64,000 nucleotides of DNA from Erwinia endophytica (GTDB lineage Bacteria; Pseudomonadota; Gammaproteobacteria; Enterobacterales; Enterobacteriaceae). The stretch's first letter is position 1. Each line of letters starts with the position of its first letter. Under the pieces are notes generated by a model that searched no databases, was not told the DNA's origin, and was given only the letters and a program-made list of their open reading frames with translations. The stretch is taken from contig NZ_RQVV01000037.1 in NCBI RefSeq assembly GCF_009295515.1, forward strand, positions 1-64,000, read 5' to 3'. Shown here piece by piece: positions 28,836 to 38,734 of the stretch. The translations under genes were made by a program, and so were the position numbers.

Positions 28836-28921
28836 CGATAGCCAAAAATATTAATACGGCCGGACAAAAACACCTGGTCGTTTTTAAATAGCCCCCTGGT
28901 CTGATAGAGATAAGGAACACT

Positions 28922-29086
28922 ATGTCACTTGAAACCGCCCCAGAAGAAGTCAAGCTCGCTGTTGATTTGATTATGCTGCTGGAAGAGAACGCCATTGCAC
29001 CACAAACCGTGCTGGCGGCGCTGGCTATCGTACAAAAGGATTTTGAGAAAAAACTGGACGAAAAAAATGCGTCCCCTCGTTGCTAA
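28922..29086 (+). CDS. rsmS: RsmS/YbaM family small protein
   Basis: 54 residues: [20 protein letters not shown], then [20 protein letters not shown] and [14 protein letters not shown]. It matches E. coli YbaM. In Pectobacterium the orthologue was named RsmS, a positive regulator of secondary metabolism (carbapenem) and plant cell-wall-degrading enzymes. It is small, helical and cytoplasmic. It lies 86 bp downstream of priC, and its stop codon overlaps the convergent acrR stop by four bases. Confidence 0.9.
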   Translation: MSLETAPEEVKLAVDLIMLLEENAIAPQTVLAALAIVQKDFEKKLDEKNASPRC

Positions 29087-29724
29087 GCAGACAGAATGCG
29101 TAATGAGGGGCTGTGCTGCAGCATGTCGATCAGCACATCCACCAGTTGCGGCGTATCCGCTACCAGGTCGAAACTTTCAGGCATAAACAACCAGTTTTCC
29201 ATGATGCCTGTCATATAGCCGCGAATGACTATCGCCGTACGACGCGTATCCAGATTATCCGGTAACTGTCCGGCAACGATGCACTGACGAAGTTGATCCT
29301 CAATCTTCTCGTAACATTCGAGGTACAGCGCCTGCTGCATCATCTGCAAAGTGGCCATTTCACCCACAAATTCACACTTATGGAAAATAATTTCCATAAG
29401 TGAACGTCTGCGATCATCCCTCGCTGTCGCTTCAAGGACATACGCAATCATCGATTTCATCACTGACAGTGGATCGAAAGGAAATTTTAATTGATACTCA
29501 AGCTCTAAGTCTTTCAAACCAGACTCGGACTGCGCCCATATTTCATTGAGCAGATCGGTTTTGTTTTTGAAATGCCAGTAGATTGCCCCCCGCGTCACCC
29601 CAGCGGTAGTGGCAATATCGGCCAGTGACGTTTTAGACACACCTTCGTCGGAAAATCTTTCAATTGCCGCATCAATGATGTGGTTTCGCGTTTCCTGCGC
29701 TTGTTGTTTGGTTTTTCGTGCCAT
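29083..29724 (-). CDS. acrR: TetR-family repressor AcrR
   Basis: 213 residues from ATG 29724 ([20 protein letters not shown]), the family start. The ATG at 29790 would run through the operator and is rejected. The HTH is [20 protein letters not shown], and an inducer-binding domain of about 150 residues follows. It represses acrAB and itself, and is released by drugs such as ethidium and rhodamine. It is divergent from acrA, with a canonical operator between them. Confidence 0.95.
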   Translation of the reverse strand: MARKTKQQAQETRNHIIDAAIERFSDEGVSKTSLADIATTAGVTRGAIYWHFKNKTDLLNEIWAQSESGLKDLELEYQLKFPFDPLSVMKSMIAYVLEATARDDRRRSLMEIIFHKCEFVGEMATLQMMQQALYLECYEKIEDQLRQCIVAGQLPDNLDTRRTAIVIRGYMTGIMENWLFMPESFDLVADTPQLVDVLIDMLQHSPSLRILSA

Positions 29725-29751
29725 AGGGTGATTTTTACAAAAACATGGACT

Positions 29752-29775
29752 TACATACATTTGCGAATGTATGTA
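29752..29775. promoter_or_regulatory. AcrR operator between acrR and acrA
   Basis: 24-bp palindrome TACATACAT-TTGCGA-ATGTATGTA, differing from the E. coli AcrR operator by one base in the centre. It lies 28 bp upstream of acrR and 82 bp upstream of acrA. Confidence 0.93.
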
Positions 29776-29856
29776 CCATAGCATGACCATAATTTAAACG
29801 CAGCAATGGGTTTGTGATCCATTGGACAATCGATATCGGACACTCGGGGTTTATTT

Positions 29857-31041
29857 ATGAACAAAAAAAGAGGAATAAAACCTCTGGCAGCCGTTCTGAT
29901 GCTTTCAGGCAGCTTAATGCTGACAGGATGTGATAATAAAGGCGCACAGCAAGCCAGTCAGCAGCAAGCACCTGAAGTCGGTGTTGTCACGCTGAAAAGT
30001 ACTCCGCTAACCGTCACGACTGACCTTCCGGGCCGTACTTCTGCGTTCCGCATTGCAGAAGTTCGCCCACAAGTTTCGGGGATTATTTTAAAACGCAATT
30101 TTGTGGAAGGGAGCGATATCAAAGCAGGAGAATCACTTTACCAGATAGACCCGGCAACCTATCAGGCTGCTTATGACAGCGCCAAAGGCGATTTAGCCCA
30201 GGCTGAGGCCAATGCGCAAATCGCGGCACTGACCGTAAAACGCTACAAGCCTCTGGTCGGGACTAAATATATCAGCCAGCAAGATTATGACACGGCTGTC
30301 GCGACGGCAAACCAGACCGCCGCCGCTGTACAGGCAGCGAAAGCCAATGTTGAAACCGCCCGCATCAATCTGGCTTACACCAAAGTAACATCGCCAATCA
30401 GTGGTCGTATCGGCAAATCTTCCGTTACGGAAGGAGCTCTGGTGCAAAATGGCCAGACGACTGCGCTGGCAACAGTGCAGCAGCTTGATCCGATTTACGT
30501 CGACGTCACGCAGTCCAGTGAAGACTTCATGCGGCTGCGCGCAGAGCTGAACTCCGGTAGGCTACAGCAAGTTGGGGGTAAAGCGCAGGTCAAACTGTTA
30601 CTGCAAGACGGTAGCGAGCTCTCCCAGACTGGCACATTGGAATTTTCTGATGTAACCGTGGATGAGACCACCGGATCTATCACTCTGCGTGCGGTATTCC
30701 CTAACCCTGACCACGCCCTGCTGCCTGGGATGTTTGTTCGCGCCCGGCTGAATGAAGGCGTCAACCCTAACGCGCTGTTAGTGCCTCAGCAAGCGGTCAC
30801 TCACTCGCCGACCGGTCAGGCGACCGCGATGGTCGTAGACGCAGACAACAAAGTTGAAGTACGCACTCTGACAGCAGATCAAGCGATCGGTGATCAATGG
30901 TTGGTAACCAGCGGTCTGAAGGAAGGTGACAAAGTCATTACCGTTGGTCTTCAGCGCGCCAAACCAGGAGCCAGAGTGACTCCGCAGGAAGTGAGTACAG
31001 ACCATGCCGAACAGGCAAAATCTGAACAGCCGCAGTCTTAA
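29857..31041 (+). CDS. acrA: Multidrug efflux periplasmic adaptor AcrA
   Basis: 394 residues. It is a lipoprotein with the signal ending LMLTGC (lipidated Cys25). The order of domains is membrane-proximal, beta-barrel, lipoyl (VRPQVSGIILKRNFVEGSDI) and alpha-hairpin (about 100-170, AEANAQIAALTVKRYKPLVG). It links AcrB in the inner membrane with TolC in the outer membrane. acrB follows 17 bp later in the same operon. The divergent acrR and its operator control expression. Confidence 0.97.
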   Translation: MNKKRGIKPLAAVLMLSGSLMLTGCDNKGAQQASQQQAPEVGVVTLKSTPLTVTTDLPGRTSAFRIAEVRPQVSGIILKRNFVEGSDIKAGESLYQIDPATYQAAYDSAKGDLAQAEANAQIAALTVKRYKPLVGTKYISQQDYDTAVATANQTAAAVQAAKANVETARINLAYTKVTSPISGRIGKSSVTEGALVQNGQTTALATVQQLDPIYVDVTQSSEDFMRLRAELNSGRLQQVGGKAQVKLLLQDGSELSQTGTLEFSDVTVDETTGSITLRAVFPNPDHALLPGMFVRARLNEGVNPNALLVPQQAVTHSPTGQATAMVVDADNKVEVRTLTADQAIGDQWLVTSGLKEGDKVITVGLQRAKPGARVTPQEVSTDHAEQAKSEQPQS

Positions 31042-31058
31042 ACAGGAGCCGCTGATAC

Positions 31059-34000
31059 ATGGCTAAGTTCTTTATCGATCGCCCCATCTTTGCGTGGGTT
31101 ATCGCCATCATTATTATGCTGGCGGGCGTGCTATCGATTCTAAAGCTGCCGATCGAGCAATATCCCAATGTTGCACCGCCGGCAGTACAGATTCGCGCCA
31201 CATATCCGGGAGCTGATGCGAAGACATTGCAGGACTCCGTAACTCAGGTTATCGAGCAAAACATGAACGGCATCGATGGCCTGATGTATATGTCATCGAG
31301 CAGTGATTCCACCGGTACGTTGCAGCTTACCCTGACGTTCCAGTCAGGCACCGATCCGGATATCGCCCAGGTTCAGGTGCAGAATAAACTGCAGTTGGCT
31401 ACCCCGTTATTGCCACAAGAAGTGCAACAACAAGGGATCCAGGTGCAAAAATCCTCCAGCAGCTTCCTGATGGTGGCCGGTTTCGTCAGCGCTGATGGCA
31501 GTATGACGCAGAACGACATTTCGGACTATGTCGCATCGAATATCAAAGATCCGATCAGCCGTACTCTCGGTGTAGGTGATACCCAGATATTTGGTGCCCA
31601 GTACGCGATGCGTATCTGGATGGATCCACATAAACTGAACAATTATCAACTCACGCCAGTTGACGTCATCAGCGCGATTACTGCGCAAAACTCCCAGGTC
31701 CCCGCCGGTCAGTTAGGTGGCTCACCGCCCGTTCCAGGCCAGCAGCTTAACGCTTCGATTATCGCGCAGACGCGTCTGACGTCGACCGATGAATTCGGCA
31801 AGATCCTGCTAAAAGTCAATACCGATGGGTCACGCGTCTTGCTGAGGGACGTGGCAAAAATTGAACTGGGTGGTGAAAACTACGATATCATTGCACGCTA
31901 CAACGGCAGACCGGCTTCTGGTATCGGTATCAAGCTGGCAACTGGCGCCAATGCTCTGGATACCGCTAAAGCAGTAAAAGCAGAGCTAAATAAACTGGAG
32001 CCGTTCTTCCCTGCGGGTCTGAAAGTGGTTTACCCCTACGACACCACGCCATTTGTTAAAATTTCCATTATGGAAGTGGTGAAGACGCTGCTCGAAGCCA
32101 TCGTGCTGGTGTTCATCGTCATGTATTTGTTCCTCCAGAACTTCCGCGCCACCTTGATCCCAACGATTGCGGTGCCCGTGGTGTTGCTGGGAACCTTTGC
32201 GATCATCGGTGGCTTTGGCTACTCGATCAACACCCTGACGATGTTCGGGATGGTGTTGGCTATCGGGTTGTTGGTGGATGACGCCATCGTGGTGGTCGAA
32301 AACGTCGAGCGCGTTATGGCGGAAGAAGGCTTACCGCCAAAAGAAGCCACGCGCAAATCGATGGGACAGATCCAGGGAGCATTGGTGGGGATCGCAATGG
32401 TGTTGTCTGCGGTATTCATCCCAATGGCCTTCTTTGGCGGATCGACCGGGGTTATCTATCGCCAGTTCTCCATTACAATTGTCTCGGCGATGGTACTGTC
32501 AGTTCTTGTGGCGTTGATCCTGACGCCTGCGCTTTGCGCCACCATCCTCAAACCAGTCAAAAAAGGCGACCATGGTAAAACCACCGGATTCTTCGGCTGG
32601 TTTAACCGCGTATTCGACAAAAGTGCGCATCACTACACCGACAGTGTTGGTCATATTCTGCGCAGCACCGGTCGGTATCTGGTGATTTACTTGTTGATCG
32701 TGGTCGGTATGGCCTATTTGTTCATCAAATTGCCCACCTCCTTCCTCCCGGAAGAAGATCAGGGGCTGTTGTTGACTCAGGCTCAACTGCCTGCGGGGGC
32801 GACTCAGGAACGTACCCAAAAAGTGTTGGATCAGGTAAGCCATTACTTTCTGACCAAAGAAAAAGACAACGTTCAGTCGGTATTTACTGTTAACGGCTTT
32901 GGTTTTGCTGGTCGTGGACAGAACACCGGTATCGCCTTCGTCAGCCTGAAACCATGGGATGAACGCAGCGGTGCGGCTAACAAAGTAGAAGGTATTGCTG
33001 GACGCGCAATGAAGGCTTTCTCTGCCATCAAAGATGCGATAGTGATCCCCTTCAACCTGCCCGCGATTATCGAACTGGGTAACGCCACGGGCTTTGACTT
33101 CGAGTTGATTGATCAGGCTAACCTTGGGCATGATGCGTTGACCAAAGCACGTAACCAACTACTCGGCGCCGTTGCCAGGCATCCAGATATCCTGGCCGGG
33201 GTACGTCCGAATGGTCTGGAAGATACACCACAGTACAAGCTGATCATTGATCAGGAGAAGGCAGAAGCACTTGGCGTCTCTATTTCTGATATCAACACCA
33301 CTCTGGGCGCGGCATGGGGTGGCAACTATGTAAATGACTTCGTTGATCGTGGTCGTGTGAAAAAAGTGTACGTGATGGGACAGGCAAATTCGCGTATGTT
33401 GCCTGATGATGTCAGCAAATGGTACGTGCGTAATGCCTCCGGTGAGATGGTGCCTTTTTCAGCTTTTGCCAGTGCAAAATGGCAGTACGGTTCTCCTCGT
33501 CTGGAACGCTATAACGGTCTGCCATCAATGGAAATCCTGGGCCAGCCCGCATCGGGCAAAAGTTCAGGCGAGGCGATGAATCTGATGGAAGAGTTGGCAG
33601 CACAATTACCACAAGGTGTGGGTTATGACTGGACGGGCATGTCCTACCAGGAACGCCTCTCCGGTAACCAGGCTCCCGCATTGTATGCCATCTCGCTGAT
33701 TGTGGTGTTCCTGTGTCTGGCGGCACTCTATGAGAGCTGGTCTATTCCGTTCGCGGTAATGCTGGTGGTGCCGCTTGGGGTTATTGGCGCGTTAATCTTC
33801 ACCACATTACGCGGGCTGAGTAATGACGTATACTTTGTAGTAGGCCTGCTAACAACCATTGGTCTGTCGGCGAAGAATGCGATCCTGATCGTGGAATTCG
33901 CCAAAGAGCTGATGGAGAAAGAAGGCAAAGGTCTGATAGAATCGACGCTTGAAGCCGTTCGTATGCGTTTACGGCCAATTCTGATGACGTCTCTGGCCTT

Positions 34001-34211
34001 TATCCTTGGTGTACTGCCGTTAGCTATCAGTACCGGCGCAGGTTCCGGTGCACAAAATGCGGTAGGTACCGGGGTAATGGGGGGGATGGTGACCGCCACC
34101 GTTCTGGCTATCTTCTTTGTTCCAGTGTTCTTTGTGGTGGTTCGTCGCCGCTTCAGCAACAACAAGGAAGAACTGGAATCCAGTCATCTGGAAGAACATC
34201 ACCCGCACTAA
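31059..34211 (+). CDS. acrB: RND multidrug efflux pump AcrB
   Basis: 1050 residues, close to E. coli AcrB (1049). It has twelve transmembrane helices in two halves and two large periplasmic loops. Proton-relay Asp residues lie in TM4 ([13 protein letters not shown], about 407-408), with Lys near 940 in TM10 ([13 protein letters not shown]). The FMN-rich and hydrophobic pocket residues are not checked in detail. It exports drugs, bile salts, dyes and plant antimicrobials through TolC using the proton gradient. It is the second gene of acrAB, and a strong terminator follows. Confidence 0.97.
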   Translation: MAKFFIDRPIFAWVIAIIIMLAGVLSILKLPIEQYPNVAPPAVQIRATYPGADAKTLQDSVTQVIEQNMNGIDGLMYMSSSSDSTGTLQLTLTFQSGTDPDIAQVQVQNKLQLATPLLPQEVQQQGIQVQKSSSSFLMVAGFVSADGSMTQNDISDYVASNIKDPISRTLGVGDTQIFGAQYAMRIWMDPHKLNNYQLTPVDVISAITAQNSQVPAGQLGGSPPVPGQQLNASIIAQTRLTSTDEFGKILLKVNTDGSRVLLRDVAKIELGGENYDIIARYNGRPASGIGIKLATGANALDTAKAVKAELNKLEPFFPAGLKVVYPYDTTPFVKISIMEVVKTLLEAIVLVFIVMYLFLQNFRATLIPTIAVPVVLLGTFAIIGGFGYSINTLTMFGMVLAIGLLVDDAIVVVENVERVMAEEGLPPKEATRKSMGQIQGALVGIAMVLSAVFIPMAFFGGSTGVIYRQFSITIVSAMVLSVLVALILTPALCATILKPVKKGDHGKTTGFFGWFNRVFDKSAHHYTDSVGHILRSTGRYLVIYLLIVVGMAYLFIKLPTSFLPEEDQGLLLTQAQLPAGATQERTQKVLDQVSHYFLTKEKDNVQSVFTVNGFGFAGRGQNTGIAFVSLKPWDERSGAANKVEGIAGRAMKAFSAIKDAIVIPFNLPAIIELGNATGFDFELIDQANLGHDALTKARNQLLGAVARHPDILAGVRPNGLEDTPQYKLIIDQEKAEALGVSISDINTTLGAAWGGNYVNDFVDRGRVKKVYVMGQANSRMLPDDVSKWYVRNASGEMVPFSAFASAKWQYGSPRLERYNGLPSMEILGQPASGKSSGEAMNLMEELAAQLPQGVGYDWTGMSYQERLSGNQAPALYAISLIVVFLCLAALYESWSIPFAVMLVVPLGVIGALIFTTLRGLSNDVYFVVGLLTTIGLSAKNAILIVEFAKELMEKEGKGLIESTLEAVRMRLRPILMTSLAFILGVLPLAISTGAGSGAQNAVGTGVMGGMVTATVLAIFFVPVFFVVVRRRFSNNKEELESSHLEEHHPH

Positions 34212-34232
34212 TCTCTGTGATTAACAGACTGA

Positions 34233-34259
34233 AGAGGCCGCTTATGCGGCCTCTTTTTT
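34233..34259 (+). terminator. acrAB terminator
   Basis: AGAGGCCGC-TTAT-GCGGCCTCT followed by TTTTTT: a perfect 9-bp stem with a T tract, 22 bp after the acrB stop. Confidence 0.93.
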
Positions 34260-35096
34260 CATCAGTACATAAACACCGCCCTACTCTATCCTGGGCCGTT
34301 CGACTCATCCCCCCTGACAGGCTCACCTCGTTGGCTCAGGTGTCAGGAAAAGTGAAGACATCATGGGAATTTTTGTTATATTGGAACCCACGGTAATTAC
34401 TGGATCACAAAAACCTTAGAAAAAGTAAAAATGTATCTAAATATGACTAAACTCAACTGAATAATGAGATGGTGTTGTATTAGATTTTTGTAACCTTCTG
34501 TTTTTTTCCTCGCAAGAGGCGTCTCTGTCTACTAAGATAATTAATAATCAAATCATTGAGATAGTTAATAGTTAATTCCGGGGACTTGATAATTTCTCTC
34601 CTGAGACTAATTATCTTTATAAGTATTATTAACTCTATGAAGAAAAAGTGTGCAACGGTATTCCTTAAGATCTGAAGGTGGTACACACGATCACGAATAT
34701 TCGGCAGAATATTCTCAAAACAGGGGGCGGGCTCAGTGGGTTATTGTTATTGCATTCACAAAATGCTTAATATAAATGTTATCTACGTGAGAATTATTTC
34801 ATAGAAAATTCATCTAAATGGCGTGATAAGATGGCATGCAGATTCCACTGTGACGTTTCTGGATATTGATGCAGAAAAGACAATAATCGAGACTGCCATT
34901 TCTACTGTCCTGATTTTTGATTGCATCAAACCATCGCCCCTGGGAATTGTAATTTTTTGGTAAGGGTATAACTAACATGTTTTTGCCAGGTTATATTTAA
35001 TAATACACAGGGTAAGATTTTATTCTCGTTTACTGGCACACTATGCTCTGAAAGCCCGCGTTAGTGGTATTTTTCACTCGCTATGGAGGGAAAAAG
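34260..35096. other. Long AT-rich non-coding gap between acrB and tomB
   Basis: About 840 bp with no convincing gene. The longest frame (minus, 34480-34686) is AT-driven and lacks recognisable motifs. The tomB-hha promoter must lie near its right end, but I could not define boxes with confidence. In E. coli this gap is much shorter. Confidence 0.6.
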
Positions 35097-35477
35097 ATGG
35101 ACGAATACTCACCAAAAAGGCATGATATTGCCCAGTTGAAGTTCTTGTGTGAAAGTTTGTACCATGAAAGCCTTGCTACGTTAGGTGACAGTCACCATAA
35201 CTGGGTTAACGATCCAACTTCAGCAATCAATTTACAACTCAACGAGTTGATTGAGCATATTGCAGCTTGCACGATGAATTACAAAATCAAACATATCGAA
35301 GATAGCGGACTGATTAGTCAGATTGACGAATACCTTGACGATACGTTTATGCTCTTTAGCAATTACGGTATTAATGTTCAGGATCAACAACGCTGGCAAA
35401 AATCAGCTAAACGCTTGTTTAACATTTTCGCAGAGGAATGCGCTCACGTCACTGTACAGGCAAGCCATTCATTTTAA
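35097..35477 (+). CDS. tomB: Hha toxicity modulator TomB
   Basis: 126 residues from ATG 35097 ([20 protein letters not shown]), supported by the TGGAGGGAAAAAG ribosome site. The first 90 residues match E. coli TomB (YbaJ) nearly word for word: [19 protein letters not shown] and [18 protein letters not shown]. The C-terminal tail ([20 protein letters not shown]) diverges. It counteracts Hha, reported as an oxygen-dependent antitoxin. hha follows 29 bp later. Confidence 0.93.
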   Translation: MDEYSPKRHDIAQLKFLCESLYHESLATLGDSHHNWVNDPTSAINLQLNELIEHIAACTMNYKIKHIEDSGLISQIDEYLDDTFMLFSNYGINVQDQQRWQKSAKRLFNIFAEECAHVTVQASHSF

Positions 35478-35506
35478 CAACCTTTTATATTTTCAACGGT
35501 TTAACA

Positions 35507-35725
35507 ATGACAGATAAACGTCTAACCAAAACTGATTATCTGATGCGTTTAAGGAAGTGTCGTTCTATCGATACACTTGAACGTGTTATCGAAAAAAATA
35601 AATACGAATTATCCGATAATGAACTTGCGGTGTTTTACTCTGCAGCGGATCATCGCCTGGCCGAACTGACGATGAATAAGCTCTACGATAAAGTGCCGGT
35701 AGCCGTCTGGAAATTCGTGCGATAA
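35507..35725 (+). CDS. hha: Hemolysin expression modulator Hha
   Basis: 72 residues: [20 protein letters not shown], then [20 protein letters not shown], and ending [10 protein letters not shown]. It is an all-helical partner of H-NS that helps silence horizontally acquired and virulence genes. It lacks its own DNA-binding domain. It forms an operon with tomB immediately upstream. Confidence 0.95.
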   Translation: MTDKRLTKTDYLMRLRKCRSIDTLERVIEKNKYELSDNELAVFYSAADHRLAELTMNKLYDKVPVAVWKFVR

Positions 35726-35770
35726 TAATCTGTGGAGAAATTTAGCTGGCGCGGTGAATAAAGCAGAATT

Positions 35771-35884
35771 GGGTGGGGGCCCTGCCAGCTACATCCCGGC
35801 ACATACGTCACCTGCTGCGGCTGCTTCCTTCCGGACCTGACCGAGTTCACAAGTTAGCATTGCGGGAGAACCAACCGGGCCCCC
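35771..35884 (-). ncRNA. ffs: 4.5S RNA (signal recognition particle RNA)
   Basis: 114 bases. The minus strand begins GGGGGCCCGGTTGGTTCTCC and contains the invariant SRP domain IV: GTCAGGTCCGGAAGGAAGCA, followed by GCC. The 5' and 3' ends pair (GGGGGCCC with GGGCCCCC). The length equals that of E. coli ffs. It binds Ffh and targets ribosomes making inner-membrane proteins. Confidence 0.97.
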
Positions 35885-36105
35885 ATTGAAAAGCGCCATA
35901 TCATGGCGCGAAAGCATTATCATTGAACCTCATGGCAATTGCAAGCTTGCTCCGGGTAACCGTTGGTTTCTTGTGCAAATCTGCTATCTGATTGTTTTCT
36001 AAGCTTTCTAACTTCCTGTGCCCACTATATTATAACTACATGAAATCGCTTAAGATGTTACGCCATCACTTTCGGTAACGGTTAAATGAGTCAGCGTTAA
36101 ACTCC

Positions 36106-36417
36106 ATGATGGAACAAGATACATTCCGGCAACGCATCTGGCAGATTGTCGCGGCTATTCCCTATGGTAAAGTGACTACCTATGGCGAAATCGCGCGTTT
36201 GGCGGGATCCCCTCGAGCATCCCGCCAGGTTGGCGGCGCACTCAGGCACCTGCCAGAAGGCAGTAAATTGCCCTGGCACCGGGTCATTAACCGGATGGGT
36301 AAAATTTCCTTAACGGGAGAGAGCTTCAACCGTCAACGTCAGGCGCTGATGGCAGAAGGCATTGAAGTAAGCGCAGACGGTAAAGTCGATCTGAACTATT
36401 ATCGCTGGGAGCTGTAA
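36106..36417 (+). CDS. atl: Alkyltransferase-like protein Atl (YbaZ)
   Basis: 103 residues of the O6-alkylguanine-DNA alkyltransferase fold. The active-site PCHRV is replaced by PWHRV (residues about 65-69, LPWHRVINRMG), so it cannot accept alkyl groups. The HTH (TYGEIARLAGSPRASRQVGG) is present. Atl proteins bind O6-alkylguanine lesions and pass them to nucleotide excision repair. ATG 36106 and 36109 are both possible. It is convergent with ybaY. Confidence 0.94.
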   Translation: MMEQDTFRQRIWQIVAAIPYGKVTTYGEIARLAGSPRASRQVGGALRHLPEGSKLPWHRVINRMGKISLTGESFNRQRQALMAEGIEVSADGKVDLNYYRWEL

Positions 36418-36444
36418 ACCCGCCCCTTGTCAGGGGCGGAAAAA

Positions 36445-36960
36445 TCATATTGAAGATGGCGATGATGCCGCAGAGGAAGGCAATACCTGTGTCGGTACAG
36501 CCACGGAAGGAACAGGCACCAACACCAGATCCTGATTATATCCGCCGTCATTAATGACTTGTTTCACCGTATCGGTAATAAAGGTCATTCTGCCGTCAAT
36601 GGTTATAGCTGCGCTCAACAAAATTCGGGCATCAGGCTGAATATCCGCTGGGTTAAATGGCAGGATGAACTTAAATGGCGCCTGTTTACCGTTGGTTTTC
36701 ACCACGCGTTGTGAAATAACTTTCGACGGCGCATTCGCACGCGAAGCATCCGAAAGCGTCACAGTCAGTACCGCATTAGGCGGCAATACCACTTTCTGAT
36801 GGATATAAATAGAGCCGCTGACGTTTGGCTGTCGAATCGTCGACTGCCCACCCGCCGCCGGTGAGGACAACGTTGCTGTTGGTACATCCGCGCCTTTATC
36901 CGCACAACCGGAAATCGCCACCGCCAGAACGGTACCAGTAAGTATTGACCAGATTTTCAT
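36445..36960 (-). CDS. ybaY: YbaY-family lipoprotein
   Basis: 171 residues. The signal is MKIWSILTGTVLAVAISGC with lipidation at Cys19. The mature part has a YbaY/META-like beta fold (SGSIYIHQKVVLPPNAVLTV and PFNPADIQPDARILLSAAI). The tail is Ser/Pro/Ala-rich. The function is not established; in E. coli it is described as a lipoprotein with glycoprotein/polysaccharide metabolism annotation only. It is convergent with atl across a GC-rich hairpin (36420-36439). Confidence 0.9.
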   Translation of the reverse strand: MKIWSILTGTVLAVAISGCADKGADVPTATLSSPAAGGQSTIRQPNVSGSIYIHQKVVLPPNAVLTVTLSDASRANAPSKVISQRVVKTNGKQAPFKFILPFNPADIQPDARILLSAAITIDGRMTFITDTVKQVINDGGYNQDLVLVPVPSVAVPTQVLPSSAASSPSSI

Positions 36961-37177
36961 TGATTTATTCTCCTTTGATCAACGCAATGAGGGTTATCTC
37001 AGTAAATTACAGACAGAGTTTCCCTGTCCCATAAGTCTTAATACTGGCACAATTTATTGATATTTCCATATAAATCCGACTAATACGTGCGTTGGCAACA
37101 GAATTGTGCCCACTCCGTTGACGAAAACGGGTCGGGTCTCGCAAACTAATCAAGAAAAAATGACTGAGGACACCGTG

Positions 37178-38038
37178 ATGAGCCACGCACTGCAAGACTT
37201 ATTAAATCTGCTGCGTCTGGAAAAGCTGGAGGAAGGCCTGTTCCGGGGACAAAGTGAAGATCTGGGACTACGCCAGGTATTTGGCGGTCAGGTGGTCGGA
37301 CAGGCGCTGTACGCTGCCAGGCAAACGGTCCCCACGGATCGTATCATCCACTCCTTTCACAGTTATTTCCTGCGTCCTGGCGACAGTCAGAAAAACATCA
37401 TTTATGACGTGGAAACATTACGTGACGGGCAGAGTTTCAGTGCCAGACGCATCAAAGCCATCCAAAACGGCCAGCCCATTTTTTACATGACCGCTTCATT
37501 CCAGGCAGCGGAAAGCGGCTTTGAGCACCAAAAACCCATGCCACAAGTCACCGGTCCGGATAACCTGCCAACTGAAAGTGAGATTGTCAGGCAACTTGCC
37601 CACTTGATTCCAAAACTCGCACGGGAAAAACTCCTTGCCGAAAAGCCTTTCGAAATCCGCCCGGTACAATTCCACAACCCATTAAAAGGTCACGTCGATG
37701 AACCGATACGACATGTCTGGTTACGAGCCAATGGCCACATAGAGGGTGACCAACACATCCATCAGCATCTGCTGGGTTATGCATCAGACTTTAATTTCCT
37801 GCCAGTGGCACTGCAACCGCACGGCAAAGGTTTTCTTGAACCGGGAATACAGATAGCCACCATTGACCATTCGATGTGGTTCCATCGAGAGTTCGATTTA
37901 AACCAGTGGTTACTGTACAGCGTTGAAAGTACATCAGCATCGGGGGCCAGAGGATTTGTACGCGGTGAATTCTATACCCAGGACGGCACGCTGGTCGCGT
38001 CCACCGTTCAGGAAGGCGTAATACGCATTCGTCATTGA
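37178..38038 (+). CDS. tesB: Acyl-CoA thioesterase II
   Basis: 286 residues, equal to E. coli TesB, starting [20 protein letters not shown] at ATG 37178. The upstream ATG at 37106 is not supported by homology. It has a double hot-dog fold, with the N-terminal [20 protein letters not shown] and the C-terminal hot-dog, with [19 protein letters not shown] and the catalytic triad residues around Asp204/Thr228/Gln278. It hydrolyses medium- to long-chain acyl-CoA. With tesA broken here, it is the remaining broad thioesterase of this pair. Confidence 0.95.
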   Translation: MSHALQDLLNLLRLEKLEEGLFRGQSEDLGLRQVFGGQVVGQALYAARQTVPTDRIIHSFHSYFLRPGDSQKNIIYDVETLRDGQSFSARRIKAIQNGQPIFYMTASFQAAESGFEHQKPMPQVTGPDNLPTESEIVRQLAHLIPKLAREKLLAEKPFEIRPVQFHNPLKGHVDEPIRHVWLRANGHIEGDQHIHQHLLGYASDFNFLPVALQPHGKGFLEPGIQIATIDHSMWFHREFDLNQWLLYSVESTSASGARGFVRGEFYTQDGTLVASTVQEGVIRIRH

Positions 38039-38108
38039 CAGCAAATAAAGTATCCCTGGCATCATCGCTGGGCGTTTTCTCTATGTAAAAAAATGGCCCC
38101 AAATGGGG

Positions 38109-38674
38109 TAATGCCAGTCAGTTAAGCAACTGACTGGCTTTTTCCCTGTGCTTTTGGATACTTCCGGGGGCTCTCCTTTACCACTCTCGGGAAGACCCTT
38201 TCTCTTCTTACTGGCAGTTTCACCATCTGCGCCATACCCTCCAGATTACACAGCAGTTCTGGGATTCGGCCCGATGATGCGCCCTGGTACCGAAGGCAGC
38301 AGCCGTAAGCAGATGACGGGTCAGTTCCATCTGGCAGACCATTTTTACCTGGGGGTAAAGCCCTGGTTGTCCGGCATAGGTCTGCCGCGGGAAGGCCGCC
38401 TCGTTTTCCGGCGTATCCTGGGTGCGCCAGACGACACCGTCCACCGCCAGTAATGTCAGACCACACCAATGCGGATGAGTGACGGAGTTGTGCCACATCT
38501 GCTCGGGATCCAGCACATCGCCAGGAGAAGTCAGAGGATTACGGGTAGAGTCGTAGCAGGAAACGAGCTCAAGAGCCTGAGCAATGCGCATAAAAAAATC
38601 CAGAAACGAAGAACGTTTCTGGATTTTTACACAGCCACTGGATCGTTCAACTGATCCTTAACTGATCGGCATTC
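38109..38674 (-). mobile_element. IS4-family insertion sequence remnant with two internal deletions
   Basis: Imperfect 18-bp ends (TAATGCCAGTCAGTTAAG at 38109 and, inverted, GAATGCCGATCAGTTAAG at 38674) are flanked by the 12-bp duplication CCCCAAATGGGG. The minus strand encodes only pieces of an IS4-type transposase: the N-terminal MRIAQALELVSCYDS, the first catalytic region LTLLAVDGVVWRTQDTPEN with PQVKMVCQMELT, and the C-terminal QGASSGRIPEL with VKLPVRRERVFPRVVKESP. The element is about 570 bp instead of about 1.4 kb. Confidence 0.85.
38122..38591 (-). pseudogene. IS4-family transposase remnant
   Basis: Two overlapping frames hold the surviving parts: 38591-38220 (N-terminus joined to the DGVVWRT block) and about 38310-38122 (C-terminal block ending KAQGKSQSVA). 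Residues between the N-terminal 30 and the DGVVWRT motif are missing. So is the whole central catalytic part between HLLTAAAFGT and the C-terminal QGASSGRIPE. No functional protein can be made. Confidence 0.85.
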
Positions 38675-38734
38675 CCCCAAATGGGGCCGTTTCTTATTTT
38701 TAGCACACTACTTTTCTTTTTCTTACCGCCAGGC

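Larger units (their letters stand above)
38097..38686. terminator. Bidirectional terminator palindrome split by an IS
   Basis: Joining the outer flanks across the IS restores AAAAAATGGCCCC-AAA-TGGGGCCGTTTCTTATTTTT, a hairpin between the convergent tesB and amtB genes. The 12-bp core CCCCAAATGGGG is now present on both sides of the IS (38097-38108 and 38675-38686) as the target-site duplication. Each copy is still a short palindrome. Confidence 0.75.

Noticed and set aside
34480..34686. 68-residue AT-rich ORF on the minus strand between acrB and tomB.
   Set aside because: Composition follows local AT content, there is no ribosome site and no motif.
36420..36440. CCGCCCC/GGGGCGG hairpin between atl and ybaY as an intrinsic terminator.
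   Set aside because: The plus strand is followed by A residues and the minus strand only by GTTTA. It may act as a bidirectional stop but does not meet the usual criteria, so it is mentioned only with ybaY.
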